Assembly (NCBI RefSeq): GCF_016097555.1
Contig: NC_054712.1
Span: 41,115,426 to 41,179,425, forward strand
DNA from: Gigantopelta aegis
Taxonomy: Eukaryota; Mollusca; Gastropoda; Neomphalida; Peltospiridae
Length of the DNA: 64,000 bases
Reading direction: 5' to 3'
The notes under the pieces are model-generated. The model was not told the DNA's origin. It ran no database searches and saw only the letters and a list, made by a program, of their open reading frames with translations. The position numbers and the translations under genes were made by a program. This document shows, piece by piece, positions 11,063 through 23,514 of this stretch. Numbering within the stretch: position 1 is the stretch's first letter; each line of letters starts with the position of its first letter.

Positions 11063-12539
11063 AGCCTATTTATCAACATGCATTCTGAGACAAATAGAGC
11101 GTTAAGCAACATGTCAGCTTAGTATCAGCAATGCGAAAACACGTCCAGAAACTATACGTGGGACACACTGACATACAGACATAAAGAGGGAGACAAAACC
11201 AGTTGATTTTCTTTAAGTATTTCTGATGATTCCAGAAGGTGATGTAATAATTTGTTTAGAATTGATGTGAAAAGTTTGCTAAAATATCTTACTATTGTTA
11301 TAGTTCTATAAGATTGAGGGTGTTTTTTTATATAATGTCAGCTAACCATTCATCAGATTCATCTTTACTGGTTTCGTTAGCTGATTTCTAAAATTCAAAT
11401 AATTTATCAATTTCTATTTCAGTTGTATATTTGCTTTCGTTTAATGAATGCGTTTGTGACATTTCACAGTTTTGCTATAGATCTTACCACAACTTAGCAT
11501 CGTTTGTCGACCAGAATTACATTTTGTATGATTAAATTTAAGTCATGCTTATAAAATGATATGTTGCTTTTATTCATTCCTTTCCAAATCATGCTTTATT
11601 ATTTGATTCTGTATGTTTTCTAATATATTTATTATTGTTGTCAATATTACCGAATGTTATTTATTTGTTTCAATGCCGGTATACTACTCTCCTGTGGCAA
11701 CATTCACACAATGATTTGAAACGAACACTAGCAAACCGTTTAATATAAATATTTGTACTGTTTTACTTTGTAATCCAAATGAAAGTCTGCAACTGAATTA
11801 CTTCTTTGGAATAATATACCACTGCAAATTTGATAAAATGAAGCCAAAGTTTGATGAAGTTGTTACTAGAGTAAAATTTTACAGAAATATCGACAAATAT
11901 ATTTACTTCGAAAATGAAGACTGCTTCACGGATAAATGGGGTATTTTACAATTATAATAACGATTTTTTTTTTTATAGGTTTTAAAAACATTATTTTGTT
12001 ATTACAAACCTCGAACGCAAATATAGACCCTATAAACACTACCAGTGTTTTGTTATAACTAACTATTTGCTTCTGACTAAAGTGTGTATCCTACGTGAAT
12101 TTTGAAATGCTTTTATAATTGCATAAAGGGTTGTAGAAAATAATCTGTATTAAAAATGTTACCAATTATACTTAAGTACGTGTGTAAATGTTTCAAATAT
12201 TTGTTACCGAATAAACTATTAAACAAATATTTTCTATACAGTTGTTCCATAAACAATGCATACCATGACCTTAGAGGACTGCCCATTGATTCACAAAATG
12301 AAAAATACAAAATATAACATCACAAGCAGAGATCAATAACATAAAATACCGCACATCTGACGTTTCTTCTAAGCCCTAGGCTAAATCGTCAATCAATTCT
12401 GTTCAGACATGACATCACAATATACCAGTCGTAGATCAGATACTCTACTACAGGCATGCGATGTTTAACTTATATTTAATTCACATTCACATATAACATA
12501 AACAACAGAAGACTGGAATAACTAAATAAAACATTTACG
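11063..12539. other. Duplicated 3' flank of gene B, no gene seen
   Basis: Mirror of the left arm from about 8700 down to 5835. 11090-11640 also recurs, in direct orientation, at 18960-19590. No coding exon was recognised. Confidence 0.6.
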
Positions 12540-12582
12540 TTTATTAAAAAAGTATGTGTTGTTAAATCTTTGAGACAAGTCC

Positions 12583-14899
12583 TCAGTGGTACAGAGCCTG
12601 TCCGTATCCCAGTCCTCGTCCTCCGAATCCAAATCCACGTCCTCCAAATCCAAGTCCACGTGCGCCGAATCCAAGTCCACGGACACCTAGTCCAAGTCCA
12701 CGTGCGCCGAATCCGAGTCCGTGTCCGTGTCCAGCGAAACCAAGTCCAGCTCCGAGCCCGTGTCCGTGTCCGTATCCTATCAAGAATAATATGTGTATGT
12801 TTTCACGAATTTGGTGGATAACAGGGAAATAATTACAATATGTGTATAAGTTCATGAGTTTGGTGGATTAAAAGGAAAAATAGTAATGTGTATATGTTTT
12901 GAGGAGTGTGGTAGATCAAAAGAAAAATAATAATATTTGTTTGTATTCACAAGTGTTGTGGATCAAAGTTAAATAATAAGATGAGTATGTTTTCACGAGT
13001 GTGAATGTATCAAAAGGGAAATAATAATATGTGTATGTTTGCACGAGTGTAAGTGGATCAAAGGAAAATAGTAATATGTGTATGTTTTCCCGAGTGTGGA
13101 TGGATCAAAGGCAAATCTACATAAATACATCGCATTTTCATCGTTTTTATTGATATCTTTTATGCTCGTGAATCTTGCTGTCCTGTGATGTAAATAGTAC
13201 AGGCGTTTCTATTAGTTTTTATGATAACATTATGATTTTTATGTTAAGAACGTAAGTATAATACATATTACAAAGTCGTTTTCTGTTAAATCGCTACCAA
13301 ACTGGTACACTGACCACTTTACGTTTCTCTTAACAGTGAAAATTATTTCATTGGAAGAAATAATCAATTATATTGAACTCACCGTAACCATACCCTGGGT
13401 ATCCATAACCATATCCGGCATGTCCGTAAACGGGGCCACCATAGCCAGCGAGTCCGTGGAGACCAGCGGCTCCATGGAGACCGCCGATTCCGTGGAGACC
13501 AGCGACTCCATGGTAACCAGCACCATGTCCGTAGTTGTAGGTGGGGTACCAGGCGAGAGCAGTGCAGCACACAAGTGCAAACAAAACGGTGGACAGGGCG
13601 GTCTGCAAATAAGAAGAACAAACCTGGCATGTAAATATTTGCATTGATCCTGCTGTCACTAACCACAAAGATATATGATTTTAGGACAAAATTTCTTTTA
13701 CCCCAAGAATGTTAAAGCCGCACACCCTAGTTCCATCCAGCGAAAATAAATTATAATTTGGTTAATCTACAAACCTGTAACACACTTAGATCACGTTTTT
13801 ATCAAATGGAGTGAAAAAGCAGGTTTTATATCGATAAATACCATGGGAATCCCCATGTCCCAATTGCTTGAAATAATTTTGAAAGTTAGTATTCTGATGT
13901 CACCGGTAGATGTCGCTCGAAGCACAACAATGCCTACGTCACGACAAATTTCACAGACTTGGGGTGCGTTCCTTTCACCTCTCCTGGATATGTTCCAGCT
14001 GTTCTGTCCTGGTTGTATCCCCTCTCCAGATATCGTAAGACTTAGCAAAATTATTGGTTTTAAGGGTTTGTAACGTTTTGTATTGAGACACTTACTTGTC
14101 TGAACTTTATTGTTACTGAAAATGTTCACGAACTGTGAAGAAAAATCTCACAAATGAACAACAACAAATCGGATGTTGATTGCGCGAACCATGCACGAGA
14201 AAACAAACCGAACCAAAATGATAACGGTCACGTGATATACCAACGTCTGTGACATTGAAATGGAAATATCCCCTCTAAAAATAGATTAGACCGTGTCTGC
14301 TCAACGGTTTTTTCTCAGACGAGCGTGCGATTTTATGAAATACGAAAAATGCATTTTGTGGTATTACAAAAACCAAGATTACCAAAAAACACTTCAGGTG
14401 AATGGAAATGTATATTCTAAATAATAAACGGTAAGTAAAGTGCAATTTTATTTGTGAAAAAATGGGTTTAATAGCGAAAAACAACGCCGTAATGGTTAAC
14501 AACTAGCCGTAACTAGGGTGTGTTCCTATAATCTTTGACTCATTCATTCATTCTACAACGTAATCAAATTATGCACTGTTACCCTATAATAAAAAAGACA
14601 AATAACTTTGATATCAATTAGATATTAAATATTATAAATAGTAACTGCTTAAATATGTAACGCAGAATACTTTTTTTGTGTTTGTATATAAAACAAACAG
14701 TTAGACGATCATAATACTTTTACAATACAACTCAGTTGAATACTACAGGTGTGAACGCACTTTAACGCTTACACACTATTCTGTTACTGAATTAAACAGA
14801 AAGTTTTAAACAGTTCCATAAAACGAGCAAAGCTAGAAAAGCATGGAAAACAAGTCGATGAATATCATGGGTAATTTAACTAGGAAAACTTACGTTCAT
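12583..14899 (-). CDS. Gene B: secreted Gly/His/Tyr-rich protein, 139 aa
   Basis: Minus-strand paralogue of gene A in the opposite palindrome arm. Exons: 14899-14894 (Met-Asn, donor GTAAGT), 13602-13383 (acceptor TTTGCAG, donor GTGAGT) and 12776-12583 (acceptor ATAG, stop TGA). The frame is intact at 139 residues. The order is signal peptide, WYPTYNYGHGAGY, the LHG-rich segment, GYGYGYPGYGYG, then the GLGFGARG/GFGGRG repeats ending GQALYH. The terminal exon is 12 bp shorter than in gene A. AATAAA lies at 12545-12540. Intron 1 holds an 820-bp MITE (13712-14531). The TATA box is at 14988-14981. Function is inferred only from composition: an extracellular structural protein. Confidence 0.85.
12790..13110. 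repeat. About 54-bp intronic minisatellite, gene B intron 2
   Basis: About six diverged units with GTGTATGTTTTCACGAGTGT and GGATCAAAGG motifs, mirroring the array at 5330-5545. It is longer than in gene A, showing copy-number change after duplication. Confidence 0.75.
13712..14531. mobile_element. TTAA-flanked MITE, copy 2, in gene B intron 1
   Basis: Nearly identical to 9328-10127 and in the same orientation. It starts at TTAA (13712); the 3' end has decayed to ATAA. The matching stretch of gene E intron 1 (about 38640, CATGTTGAGATTT) is uninterrupted, which gives a second empty site for this family. The insertion enlarges the intron but leaves the splice sites intact. Confidence 0.85.
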
Positions 14900-14949
14900 G
14901 TTGATTGTTGTTGTACTAGGACGACGGGATTCTGAAGACTGAACAGAGA

Positions 14950-15275
14950 ACTGTGATGACCGGTGAAGCTGGGCACACAGTATTTATACTATTTACACAT
15001 TCACCGTCACGCACAAGAGAATAATTATTGACGAATAAAACTACCATTGAACTTTGCAATTGGATTCTACGCCATACGACTGTTTAATAGGTGAACATTT
15101 AAAAACACGGTGCTGTAATCTCGGAGGCGAATTCGGCTCGTAATATGCTAATTAGGTGAATCCTCGGACAAGAAGAGATGTCAACTATGAACATTTTGGA
15201 ATTTATTCTTCATAAAGTAAAATATAATTTTAATATTGCTCTTTTAAACTTTCATGACCTTTTGTACCCAAATAC
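14950..15275 (-). promoter_or_regulatory. Promoter block of gene B
   Basis: TATAAATA on the minus strand at 14988-14981, about 82 bp before the ATG, the same spacing as gene A. The conserved upstream blocks lie at about 15108-15172 (with TAATTAG on the plus strand) and 15250-15275 (TCATGACCTTTTGTACCC on the plus strand). Confidence 0.7.
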
Positions 15276-15377
15276 GGCGTTGAATTTAGCAGCATATACA
15301 GTATGCATTTGTTTTTTTGTGACTGGCAGTTAAACTAAGGAAGCTAATGAAAGCTGTACCAAGAATGACGTTTAGAA

Positions 15378-15445
15378 AAGGAAGGAAGGATATGTTTTAT
15401 TTAATGACGCACTCAACACATTTTATTTACGGTTATATGACATTT
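15378..15445 (-). mobile_element. SINE 3' tail fragment, minus strand
   Basis: Reverse complement of the TAACCGTAAATAAAATGTG / GCGTCATTAAATAAAACA tail. Mirror of 3951-4020. Confidence 0.75.
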
Positions 15446-15989
15446 AGATAAACAGCTTATGTGTATATATACAAATATACACTATATAGATATAGTATCA
15501 TGTTAAAATTAAATTAATATACAGTCCAATTATAAATATGAAAATGTAACAAATGCAGTAACAATATACCGTTCATATAGATAATAATGTGTAAATTACT
15601 TAAACTATTTAACAGCAATGGATCCGTCAATAGTCTTGTCATCGATAGACATCGCTGCGATCCTTAACCTTACACCGTTATTCTAAGTAACAAGTCGTTA
15701 ATTATATTGGTAGTAAATTATGCAACTTTCTATTTTTGTCGAGGGGGATATTATTAAGTCTGATGTTCTATGGGACATTTTCGATATTACAGCGAAAAGT
15801 AACGACTGATTCACTAATGTTACAGCGCGATTAATCGATACTTGCGCAATCTAAAGACGGAAACATTGGTAAAACAGCGCAATCTATCGATGGCTGTGCT
15901 AAAAGCCGATCCGTTGATGGCGCCGCACGGTCGATCGATAATTACGTGATTGATCAATGCTTGCGCAAACAATATATTTGTGCGGCCTA

Positions 15990-16360
15990 CTCATGGCAAT
16001 GCTAACGACGGATCAACAGATCCTTAATAATGTTTAAAATGTGTATTACTTGAACACATATAACAAATATTGTAAACATAAATAGTTAATATATATAATA
16101 ATGTTTAAAATGTGTTTTACTTAAAACAATGTAACAAATTTGTAAACATATACTGTTAATATATACACTAATGTATAAAATGTATATTACTTGAACAAAT
16201 ATAACAAATATTGTAAACATATACTGTTAATATACATAATAATGTGTAAAATGTGTATTAAGTTAAAAAATATAAAAAATATTGTAAAAAGAAATATACT
16301 GTTAATAAACACAATAATGTGCATTACTTTTAACAATTTAACAATTATTGTAGAAATATG
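15990..16360. repeat. About 65-70-bp tandem repeats, right arm
   Basis: Inverted counterpart of 3000-3545: GTGTATTACTTGAACA, AACAAATATTGTAAACATA and TACTGTTAATATA recur about five times. Confidence 0.8.
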
Positions 16361-16375
16361 TTGTTTGATACACCA

Positions 16376-16580
16376 TTGTGGTCATGAAATGTGTCATTGT
16401 GGTATTCTGTTACAATATTTGCCCGTTGTCGTGGTCATGAAATGTGTCATTGTGGTATGCTGATACAATATTTGCCCGCTGCCGTGGTCATGAAATGTGT
16501 CATTGTGGTATTCTGATACAATATTTGACCGCTATCGTGGTCATGAAATGTGTCATTGTGGTATTCTGATACGGTGTTGT
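16376..16580. repeat. 53-bp satellite, four units (inverted relative to 20-21.7 kb)
   Basis: Units of GTGGTCATGAAATGTGTCAT plus TGTGGTATTCTGATACAATATTTGCCCGCT-type sequence. This is the reverse complement of the large array at 19985-21755, as expected from an inverted arrangement. Confidence 0.85.
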
Positions 16581-16599
16581 AATTCAGATTCATTTACAG

Positions 16600-16867
16600 A
16601 TGCAGAATATTTTAAACGACAGAGATTAGCACCTATGACCAAATGATATATATATAATTTTAACTATAATTAAAAATCGCATCTTCATACAAGGCAGAGT
16701 GAAATAGGTATTTTAGCACAGTAGGACTGCCACTCCCAGGACACGCCTTACACCGTCTGTAGGAGGATTGCCACCTAAAGCGGGTTTGATTTATATTAAA
16801 TTAATTGTAAGACGTTCGACTGCTTTAAATCAAATAGAAAACACATTAAATCCCACAAAACCCTGGG
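16600..16867. repeat. Inverted repeat arm, mate of about 22455-23010
   Basis: Contains GACAGAGATTAGCACCTATG and AAGGCAGAGTGAAATA; the reverse complements occur near 22990 and 22925. The arm continues at 18250-18370 after the LINE insertion. Confidence 0.8.
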
Positions 16868-18249
16868 AGAATGAATGAATGAATGAATGTTTAACGACAC
16901 CCCAGCACGAAAAATACATCGGCTATTGGGTGTCAAACTATGGTAAACGCAAAACAAATTTGTTGATCAACATGAATATAAAAATTTAAGAGTCAAATGA
17001 AAACACAGTGTAAAGAACTGTGCAAAAAATACAAATATCACTGATATATAAAATTAAAATTTAGAATAAAAGTCCGTATCACGTAAAAACTGCAATAAAA
17101 GTTCTGGATAGAATCGAAATGATTTCACCACATTTCTTTGTCCAAATAAATCTTTTCGAGTTGCTGACAAATGCTTACACTCCACCAAAATGTGTCGCAC
17201 AGTCAGAATACTGACAGTGCTCACACTGAGGTGGAGGATCTTTCTTCAAGATAAATGAATGGGTCAAGTAAATATGACCGATGCGGGCACGTCACAAGAC
17301 TACCTCATCCTTCCTGCACTGTCTATAGGAGGACTGCCACTCTCCCAAGACTGTTTTGATAGAATGAAGCTTGTTCGCAATTGCACCGTCCCAATCATGT
17401 TGTCAAGTCGAAAAGATAAATTCGTTAATATTATGTTTAAAATCAGTAAAAGGAACACCAACCCTGGTATGAGGCAAATCCAAAGCAGACTTGGCAGAAA
17501 AATCTACCTTTTCATTACCCCTGATACCAACATGGCTGGGCACCCAACAAAATACATCTTTATTGGCAATAGATAAAAAGACACACTTTCGTATCACCAT
17601 CCCAATTAAGGAATGGTCCAGCTTCATATTGCGCAAAGCTTGGAGACACGAAAGTGAGTCTGTAAAAATAATAAATTTGGATGCACTAGAATCCTTTATT
17701 TCTCCCAAGGCTTTAATGACTGCCCAAACTTCAGCACTAAAGACCGATGCTCAGTCAGGCAATCTCATGGATAGTATTGTGTCTGATGGAAAAACTGTAG
17801 CACAAGCCACAGAATTCCCATCCCGTGATCCATCTGTATAAACAGGAATGTAACCACGGTACGTGTCCTGAATTTCCATGAAAAACTGTTTATAAACAAC
17901 AGCATCTGTACGATCTTTCTTCAGATGCGAAAGATCAAACACACTTTTAGGTCGTGTAATACACCATGGTGGTAAAACAAAATATGAAGGAGTTTCCAAA
18001 GTGTCAGTTAAATCAATGTTGGAAAGCGACAAAAGGCGCTTAATGCGAAGACCAAATGTACGAATAGCATTTGGCCTTGCATCAAACAATTTCATATATT
18101 TATTGTCAAACACCTCATTATGTGTAGGATGTGTTGGTTAAGATTTAATCTTGGTAGCGTACTGCAGAGAAAGCTTTGCACGTCTAGCACCCAAACAAGG
18201 TTCGTGTGCATCAACGTACAAGCTCTCTACAGGAGATGTTCTAAATGCA
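16868..18249 (-). pseudogene. 5'-truncated LINE with RNase H domain, broken
   Basis: A non-LTR retrotransposon copy read on the minus strand. The upstream frame (18113-17751) ends in an RNase H start motif, YTDGSRDGNSVACA. The next frame (about 17740-17403) carries the remaining RNase H signatures: SAEVWAVIKA, FTDSLSCLQALRN and WVPSHVGIRGNEKVDFSAK. A further frame change in about 17260-17110 brings in a Cys/His segment (PPPQCEHCQYS) typical of the C-terminus of such LINEs. Stops and frameshifts show that it is dead. The 3' end has a (CATT)n tail. The insertion is bounded by an 11-bp target duplication, AAAACCCTGGG (16857-16867) and AAAACCCCGGG (18250-18260), and the unoccupied site is at 22451-22461. 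RNase H-bearing LINEs include the I/Nimb group known from snails; the assignment to that group is inference. Confidence 0.85.
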
Positions 18250-18375
18250 AAAACCCCGGGTGACGTTGCAGGCTTCAAACGCCTAAGTAATTTGATCAAT
18301 ATCGGTAATAACCTGACGTTGAAATCTTTACTAAATGGTATTTACAAAGCGAATGTTCACGATACACTCTACTGA
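18250..18375. repeat. Inverted repeat arm, mate of 22335-22461
   Basis: Contains CCTGACGTTGAAATCTTTA and GGTATTTACAAAGCGAATGT; the reverse complement lies at about 22340-22420. Part of the second palindrome. Confidence 0.8.
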
Positions 18376-18393
18376 AAGACAGATTGAAAGACA

Positions 18394-18700
<307 letters not shown>

Positions 18701-18907
18701 GAGTGTACACTGAACATTTGGTGAGCATTTGCCTATACTATATTTGTAGCCATAAAATTATTCGATTGATGTAATAAAGCAATGTACTGTGCTTCTTTCT
18801 GTGTGAAGTGTCCCGCAATTGGAGTTCTCTCTCCACAGTCCGCCACTGTCGTTTATGACATGCTACATTTCAACAGTCACTGTTTCTAGCCCTAACTAAC
18901 AGTTTGC

Positions 18908-18945
18908 ATGGAATGTGTCATTGTGGTATTCTGTTACACGATTTT
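18908..18945. repeat. Single diverged unit of the 53-bp satellite
   Basis: GGAATGTGTCATTGTGGTAT followed by TCTGTTACA matches the satellite on the reverse strand. It is an isolated unit outside the main array. Confidence 0.65.
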
Positions 18946-18959
18946 AAACAGTACGTGGT

Positions 18960-19590
18960 AGAGTTTTAAGCTCAGTACCTTGAGGCAATGCAAAAACATG
19001 TCCGGAAAACTATACGTGGAACACACGGACAGAAAGAGGGAGACGAAACCTATAGTTCCCTCCAATTGATTTTCTTCAAGTGTTTCTGTTGATTCAAGAA
19101 ACTAACTTAATCGTTTGTTTAGAATTATAATGTGAAACCTTTGTCAAAATAGCTTATTATTGTTATAGGTCTATAAGATTCAAGGTCTTTTGAATTACTT
19201 GTTTTTCTTTTAAATAGGTTTAATAATGCCCGCTAACTAGTCTTCAGATTAAATAGGATTCTTTTTCATATTTAGAAATATCATCATTGAGGATATTACT
19301 TTCAGAACTAATATCGATATTTGCATCTTCTGATTAATCATTACTGGTTTCCTTAATTTATTTTTAAAATTCGAATAATTATTAATTCCTATATCATTTG
19401 TATATTTGTTTTCATTTACTGAATGTGTTTGTGAAATTTGATAATTTTTCTATACATTTTACAAAAAAATAATATCATTTGGCGACCATAGTGCATTTTG
19501 TATGATTAAATTTAAGTCGTGCTTTATGAAAATGATATGTTGCTGTTCTTTATTTCATGTCAACTAATTTTTGTGTTTATATCCGATTAA
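18960..19590. repeat. Segmental duplicate of 11090-11640 (direct)
   Basis: Both contain ACTATACGTGG, AGAGGGAGAC, TTGATTTTCTT and GTTTAGAAT in the same order and spacing, with moderate divergence. It is a third copy of the gene 3' flank, here without its gene. Confidence 0.75.
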
Positions 19591-19605
19591 GGTTCAATCA
19601 TGCTG

Positions 19606-19984
19606 TCCTCGGCACACACCTCAGCTATCTGGGCTGTCTGTCCAGGACAGTGGGTTAGTTGTTAGTTGGTTAGTGAGACAGAAGAGTGTGTAGTGGTCTT
19701 GGTTGTAGGAAAGAAGGAAACAGAAAAAAAAGGAAACAGGAAAAAAGAAACAGGAAAAACAGAAACAAAAAGAAAGAAACATCTAATATATGTTAAATTT
19801 ACATTACAAATCCAGGTCAAAATTAATACTGATCATTTTGGTACATGGTGCAGATTAAAATTAACGCCTAAGTAATCATTAACCTACTGTCCTAACAAAT
19901 ATTAGCCTACTGTCCTAACTAACAACTAACCTACTGTCCTAACTAACCACTACTGTCCAGGCCAGACAATCCAGATAGCTGCAC
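19606..19984. mobile_element. Small element with inverted ends
   Basis: The start (CAGCTATCTGGGCTGTCTGT, then CCAGGACAGTGGGTTAGTTG) is mirrored at the end (19935-19983: CTACTGTCCAGGCCAGACAA, then TCCAGATAGCTG). Ends of about 45 bp in inverted orientation around AT/A-rich filler suggest a MITE or foldback element. Family unknown; codes for nothing. Confidence 0.55.
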
Positions 19985-21755
19985 GACCACGTCAGTGGGA
20001 ACATATTTTAACACAGTACCACAATGACCACGACAGCGGGCAAACATTGTAACTTGATACCATAATAACACATTTCATGACCACGACAGCGGGCAAATAT
20101 TATAACAGACTACCACAATCACACATTTCATGACCACAGCGGGCAAATATTGTAACAGAATACTACAATGACACATTTCGTGACCACGACAGCGGGCAAA
20201 CATTGTAACAGAATACCACAATGACACATCTTGTGACCACGACAGCGGGCAAACATTGTAACAGAATACCACAATGACACATTTCGTGACCACGACAGCA
20301 GGCAAACATTGTTACAGAATACCACAATGACACATTTCGTGACCACGACAAGGGGCAAATATTGTATCAGAATACCACAATGACACATTTCGTGACCACG
20401 ACAGCAGGCAAACATTGTAAGAGAATACCACAATGACACATTTCGTGACCACGACAGCAGGCAAACATTGTTACAGAATACCACAATGATACATTTCATG
20501 TCCACGACAGCGGGCAAATATCGTAACAGAATACCACAATGATACATTTCATGACCACGACAGCGGGCAAATATCGTAACAGAATACCACAATGATACAT
20601 TTCATGACCACGACAGCGGGCAGATATTGTGACAGAATACCACAATGACACATTTCGTGACCACGACAGCGGGCAAATATTGTAAGAGAATACCACAATG
20701 ACACATTTCGTGACCACGACAGCGGGCAAATAGTGTAAGAGAATACCACAATGACACATTTCGTGACCACGACAGCGGGCAAATATTGTAACAGAATACC
20801 ACAATGACACATTCCGTGACCACGACAGCGGGCAAATATTGTAATAGAATACCACAATGACACATTTCGTGACCACGACAGCTGGCAAACATCGAAACAG
20901 AGTACCACAATGACACATTTCGTGACCACGACTGCGGGGAAATATTGTAAGAGAATACCACAATGACACATTTCGTGACCACGACAGCGGGCAAATAGTG
21001 TAAGAGAATACCACAATGACACATTTCGTGACCACGACAGCGGGCAAATATTGTAACAGAATACCACAATGACACATTCCGTGACCACGACAGCGGGCAA
21101 ATATTGTAATAGAATACCACAATGACACATTTCGTGACCACGACAGCTGGCAAACATCGAAACAGAGTACCACAATGACACATTTCGTGACCACGACTGC
21201 GGGGAAACATTGTAACAGAATACCACAATGACACATTTCATGACCACGACAGCGGGCAACTATTGTAACAGAATACCACAATGACACATTTCTTGACCAC
21301 GACAGCGGGTAAACATTGTAACAGAATACCACAATGACACATTTCGTGACCACTACAGCGGGCAAACATAGTAACAGAGTACCACAATAACACATTCCGT
21401 GACCACTACAGCGGGCAAACATGGTAACAGAGTACCACAATAACACATTCCCTGACCACAGCAGCGGACAAATATTGTAACAGAGTACCACAATATCACA
21501 TTCCGTGACCACAACAGCAGGCAAATAGTGTAACAGAGTACCACAATAACACATTTCGTGACCACAACAGCGGGCAAATATTGTAACAGAGTACCACAAT
21601 AACACATTTCGTGACCACAACAGCGGGCAAATATTGTAACAGAGTACCACAATACACATTTCGTGACCACATCAGCGGGTTAATATTGTAACAGAGTACC
21701 ACAATAACACATTTCGTGACCACAACAGCGGGTAAATATTGTAACAGAGTACATT
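19985..21755. repeat. 53-bp satellite array, about 33 units
   Basis: The unit runs ACACATTTCGTGACCACGAC, AGCGGGCAAATATTGTAACA, GAATACCACAATG (53 bp in all). Two subfamilies are visible: GAATACC units to about 21350, then GAGTACC/TAACAC units to the end. A five-unit block (265 bp) is repeated: the variant 'aaatagtgtaagag' at 20729 returns at 20994. Because 53 is not a multiple of 3 and the unit has no stop on the minus strand in any frame, open frames of up to 387 codons arise by chance. Confidence 0.92.
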
Positions 21756-21985
21756 GATTTGATAATCTAGTCATTATGCTCATCCGTTTCTTAAGGCAAA
21801 TGATAGAACTAGTCTAAAATAACTAGAAAATGTGAGATCAGTTCTGTTGTTTGATTGACCAGTACTGCTACTAACTATAGACACTGTTACTGGAGTTGAT
21901 GCTAAACACATCTAAGTTTAGTAAATAATGAGTAATCATGAAAGTAATCGCTGATTACGATTACATCAGCAATGTAATCAATTAC

Positions 21986-22145
<160 letters not shown>

Positions 22146-22334
22146 TTTCTCTCTCGCTCTCACTTTCTTTCTCTGTCTTTTTATCTCTCTGTATCTGTCT
22201 TATGGTAAACTATAGGTTACGGTCAATTGTTTTTAAGCAAATTAACCGTATCCAATAGTCTACCATAACTTAATGTATCCGAAGTTTGTTCATTTTAATG
22301 AAGAAACTTGTGTATTATTACTGTTACATTCTGT

Positions 22335-23010
22335 CTTCAAGTAGTGTATCGCGGACATTCGCTTTGTAAATACCATTTAATAAAGATTTCAACGTCAGGC
22401 TATTAGCGATATTAATCAAATTGCTTAGGCTTTTGAACCCTGGAACGTCACCCGGGGTTTTATGGAATTTAATGGGTTTTTGTTTTTATTAAAATGGGTC
22501 CAACATCTACGAATTAATTCAATAGAATTAGCACTAATAATTTTTTCTACTTCTCTTTTTCCGTATAATCCCTTCTCGATATTTTCGATCACTGTAACTG
22601 ACACGTAACCGAAACAATCGTTCGCGTATTACGTCAAGCCCTGTATATACAGTGAAAAACTCTAGACCGTTGAGCTCTGTCTAAACTGTTTAGATTTATC
22701 AAACCCGCTTTGGGTGGCAGTCCTGATACAGACGGTGTAAAGATTCAGTGCCCTAGTAGTGACAGTCCTCTTATAGGCGAACTAATGACACGGTGTTCTT
22801 GGAGTGGCAGTCCTCTTACAGACGACCTAAGGATGCAGTGTCCTGGGAATGGCAGTCCTACTGTGGTGGAATCACCTGGCAGTGATTCGTGGGAAGAATC
22901 ACAATCTTGCTAAAATACTTATTTCACTCTGCCTTGTATGGAGAAGCGATTTTTAATTATAGTTTAAATTATATATCATTTGGCCATAGGTGCTAATCTC
23001 TGTCGTTTAA
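22335..23010. repeat. Right arm of second inverted repeat (mate of 16600-18375)
   Basis: Reverse-complement match to 16600-16867 and 18250-18375, without the LINE. 22451-22461 (CCCGGGGTTTT) is the empty target site. Inside it, 22690-22870 is a run of about 50-bp units with GTGGCAGTCCTCTTACAGAC, also seen at 16730-16780. Confidence 0.8.
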
Positions 23011-23154
23011 AATACATTATTCTCTGGTTTATCACCCTCCAGTGGGTTGCAAATCAACTAATGAACAATATATCACAGCGACAAACGTGCGTGACATTCT
23101 GATAGCGACAACACACGCTTGTATTAAAACTGTAGTGGAGTTTGTATTCTGCAT

Positions 23155-23315
23155 CTGTGAATGAATCTGAATGACAAAACCGGATTCCGTGATGAAAATC
23201 GTATCTCTGCACAAGACAGAGTGGAAAGGAAGTTTACGCAAAGTTGTGATTGCTTCCATGATGCACTACTATATGAAGTACTCGTCCTCAGGAGGATATT
23301 TTATTGCAGCGAGGT
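23155..23315 (+). repeat. Dispersed repeat X, copy 1
   Basis: Contains AATGACAAAACCGGATTCCG and AATCGTATCTCTGC, then CAAAGTTGTGAT. Similar copies lie at 26285-26500 and 32055-32215, each followed by a GGAGGAC/GGACGGCC-CCACT motif. It lies in gene flanks and its class is unknown. Confidence 0.55.
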
Positions 23316-23514
23316 GAGAGTGTGTGCTTTTTACTACTGTAGTGGTGTTTATATTTGGCACCAGTCAACGACATTATGGTTTATACAATAGTCAAACTTA
23401 CTCTAGCGTTCACCTGCATTAAGCAGCCGCCTGCGTTAAGAGGCAACATTTGTATTCTCCGGAATCATCAAATATGATAACGCATGATAACAATGATAAG
23501 AATTAAATACACGG

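Larger units (their letters stand above)
10232..16360 (-). repeat. Right arm of the 13-kb palindrome
   Basis: Inverted copy of 2990-10209; see the left arm for landmarks. It carries one insertion of its own, the MITE at 13712-14531 in gene B intron 1. Divergence between the arms is visible as scattered substitutions and small indels, so the duplication is not brand new. Confidence 0.85.

Noticed and set aside
17491-17841. Plus-strand open frames of over 100 codons across 17.26-17.84 kb
   Set aside because: Shadows of the minus-strand RNase H frame of the LINE.
20128-21659. Long minus-strand open frames (up to 387 codons) rich in Cys/His/Trp
   Set aside because: They are frame-cycling translations of the 53-bp satellite; all three minus frames are open and no start or splice context is seen.
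19985-21755. CRISPR-like regular repeat array
   Set aside because: Units are contiguous and similar throughout, with no unique spacers, no leader and no cas genes; the host is eukaryotic.
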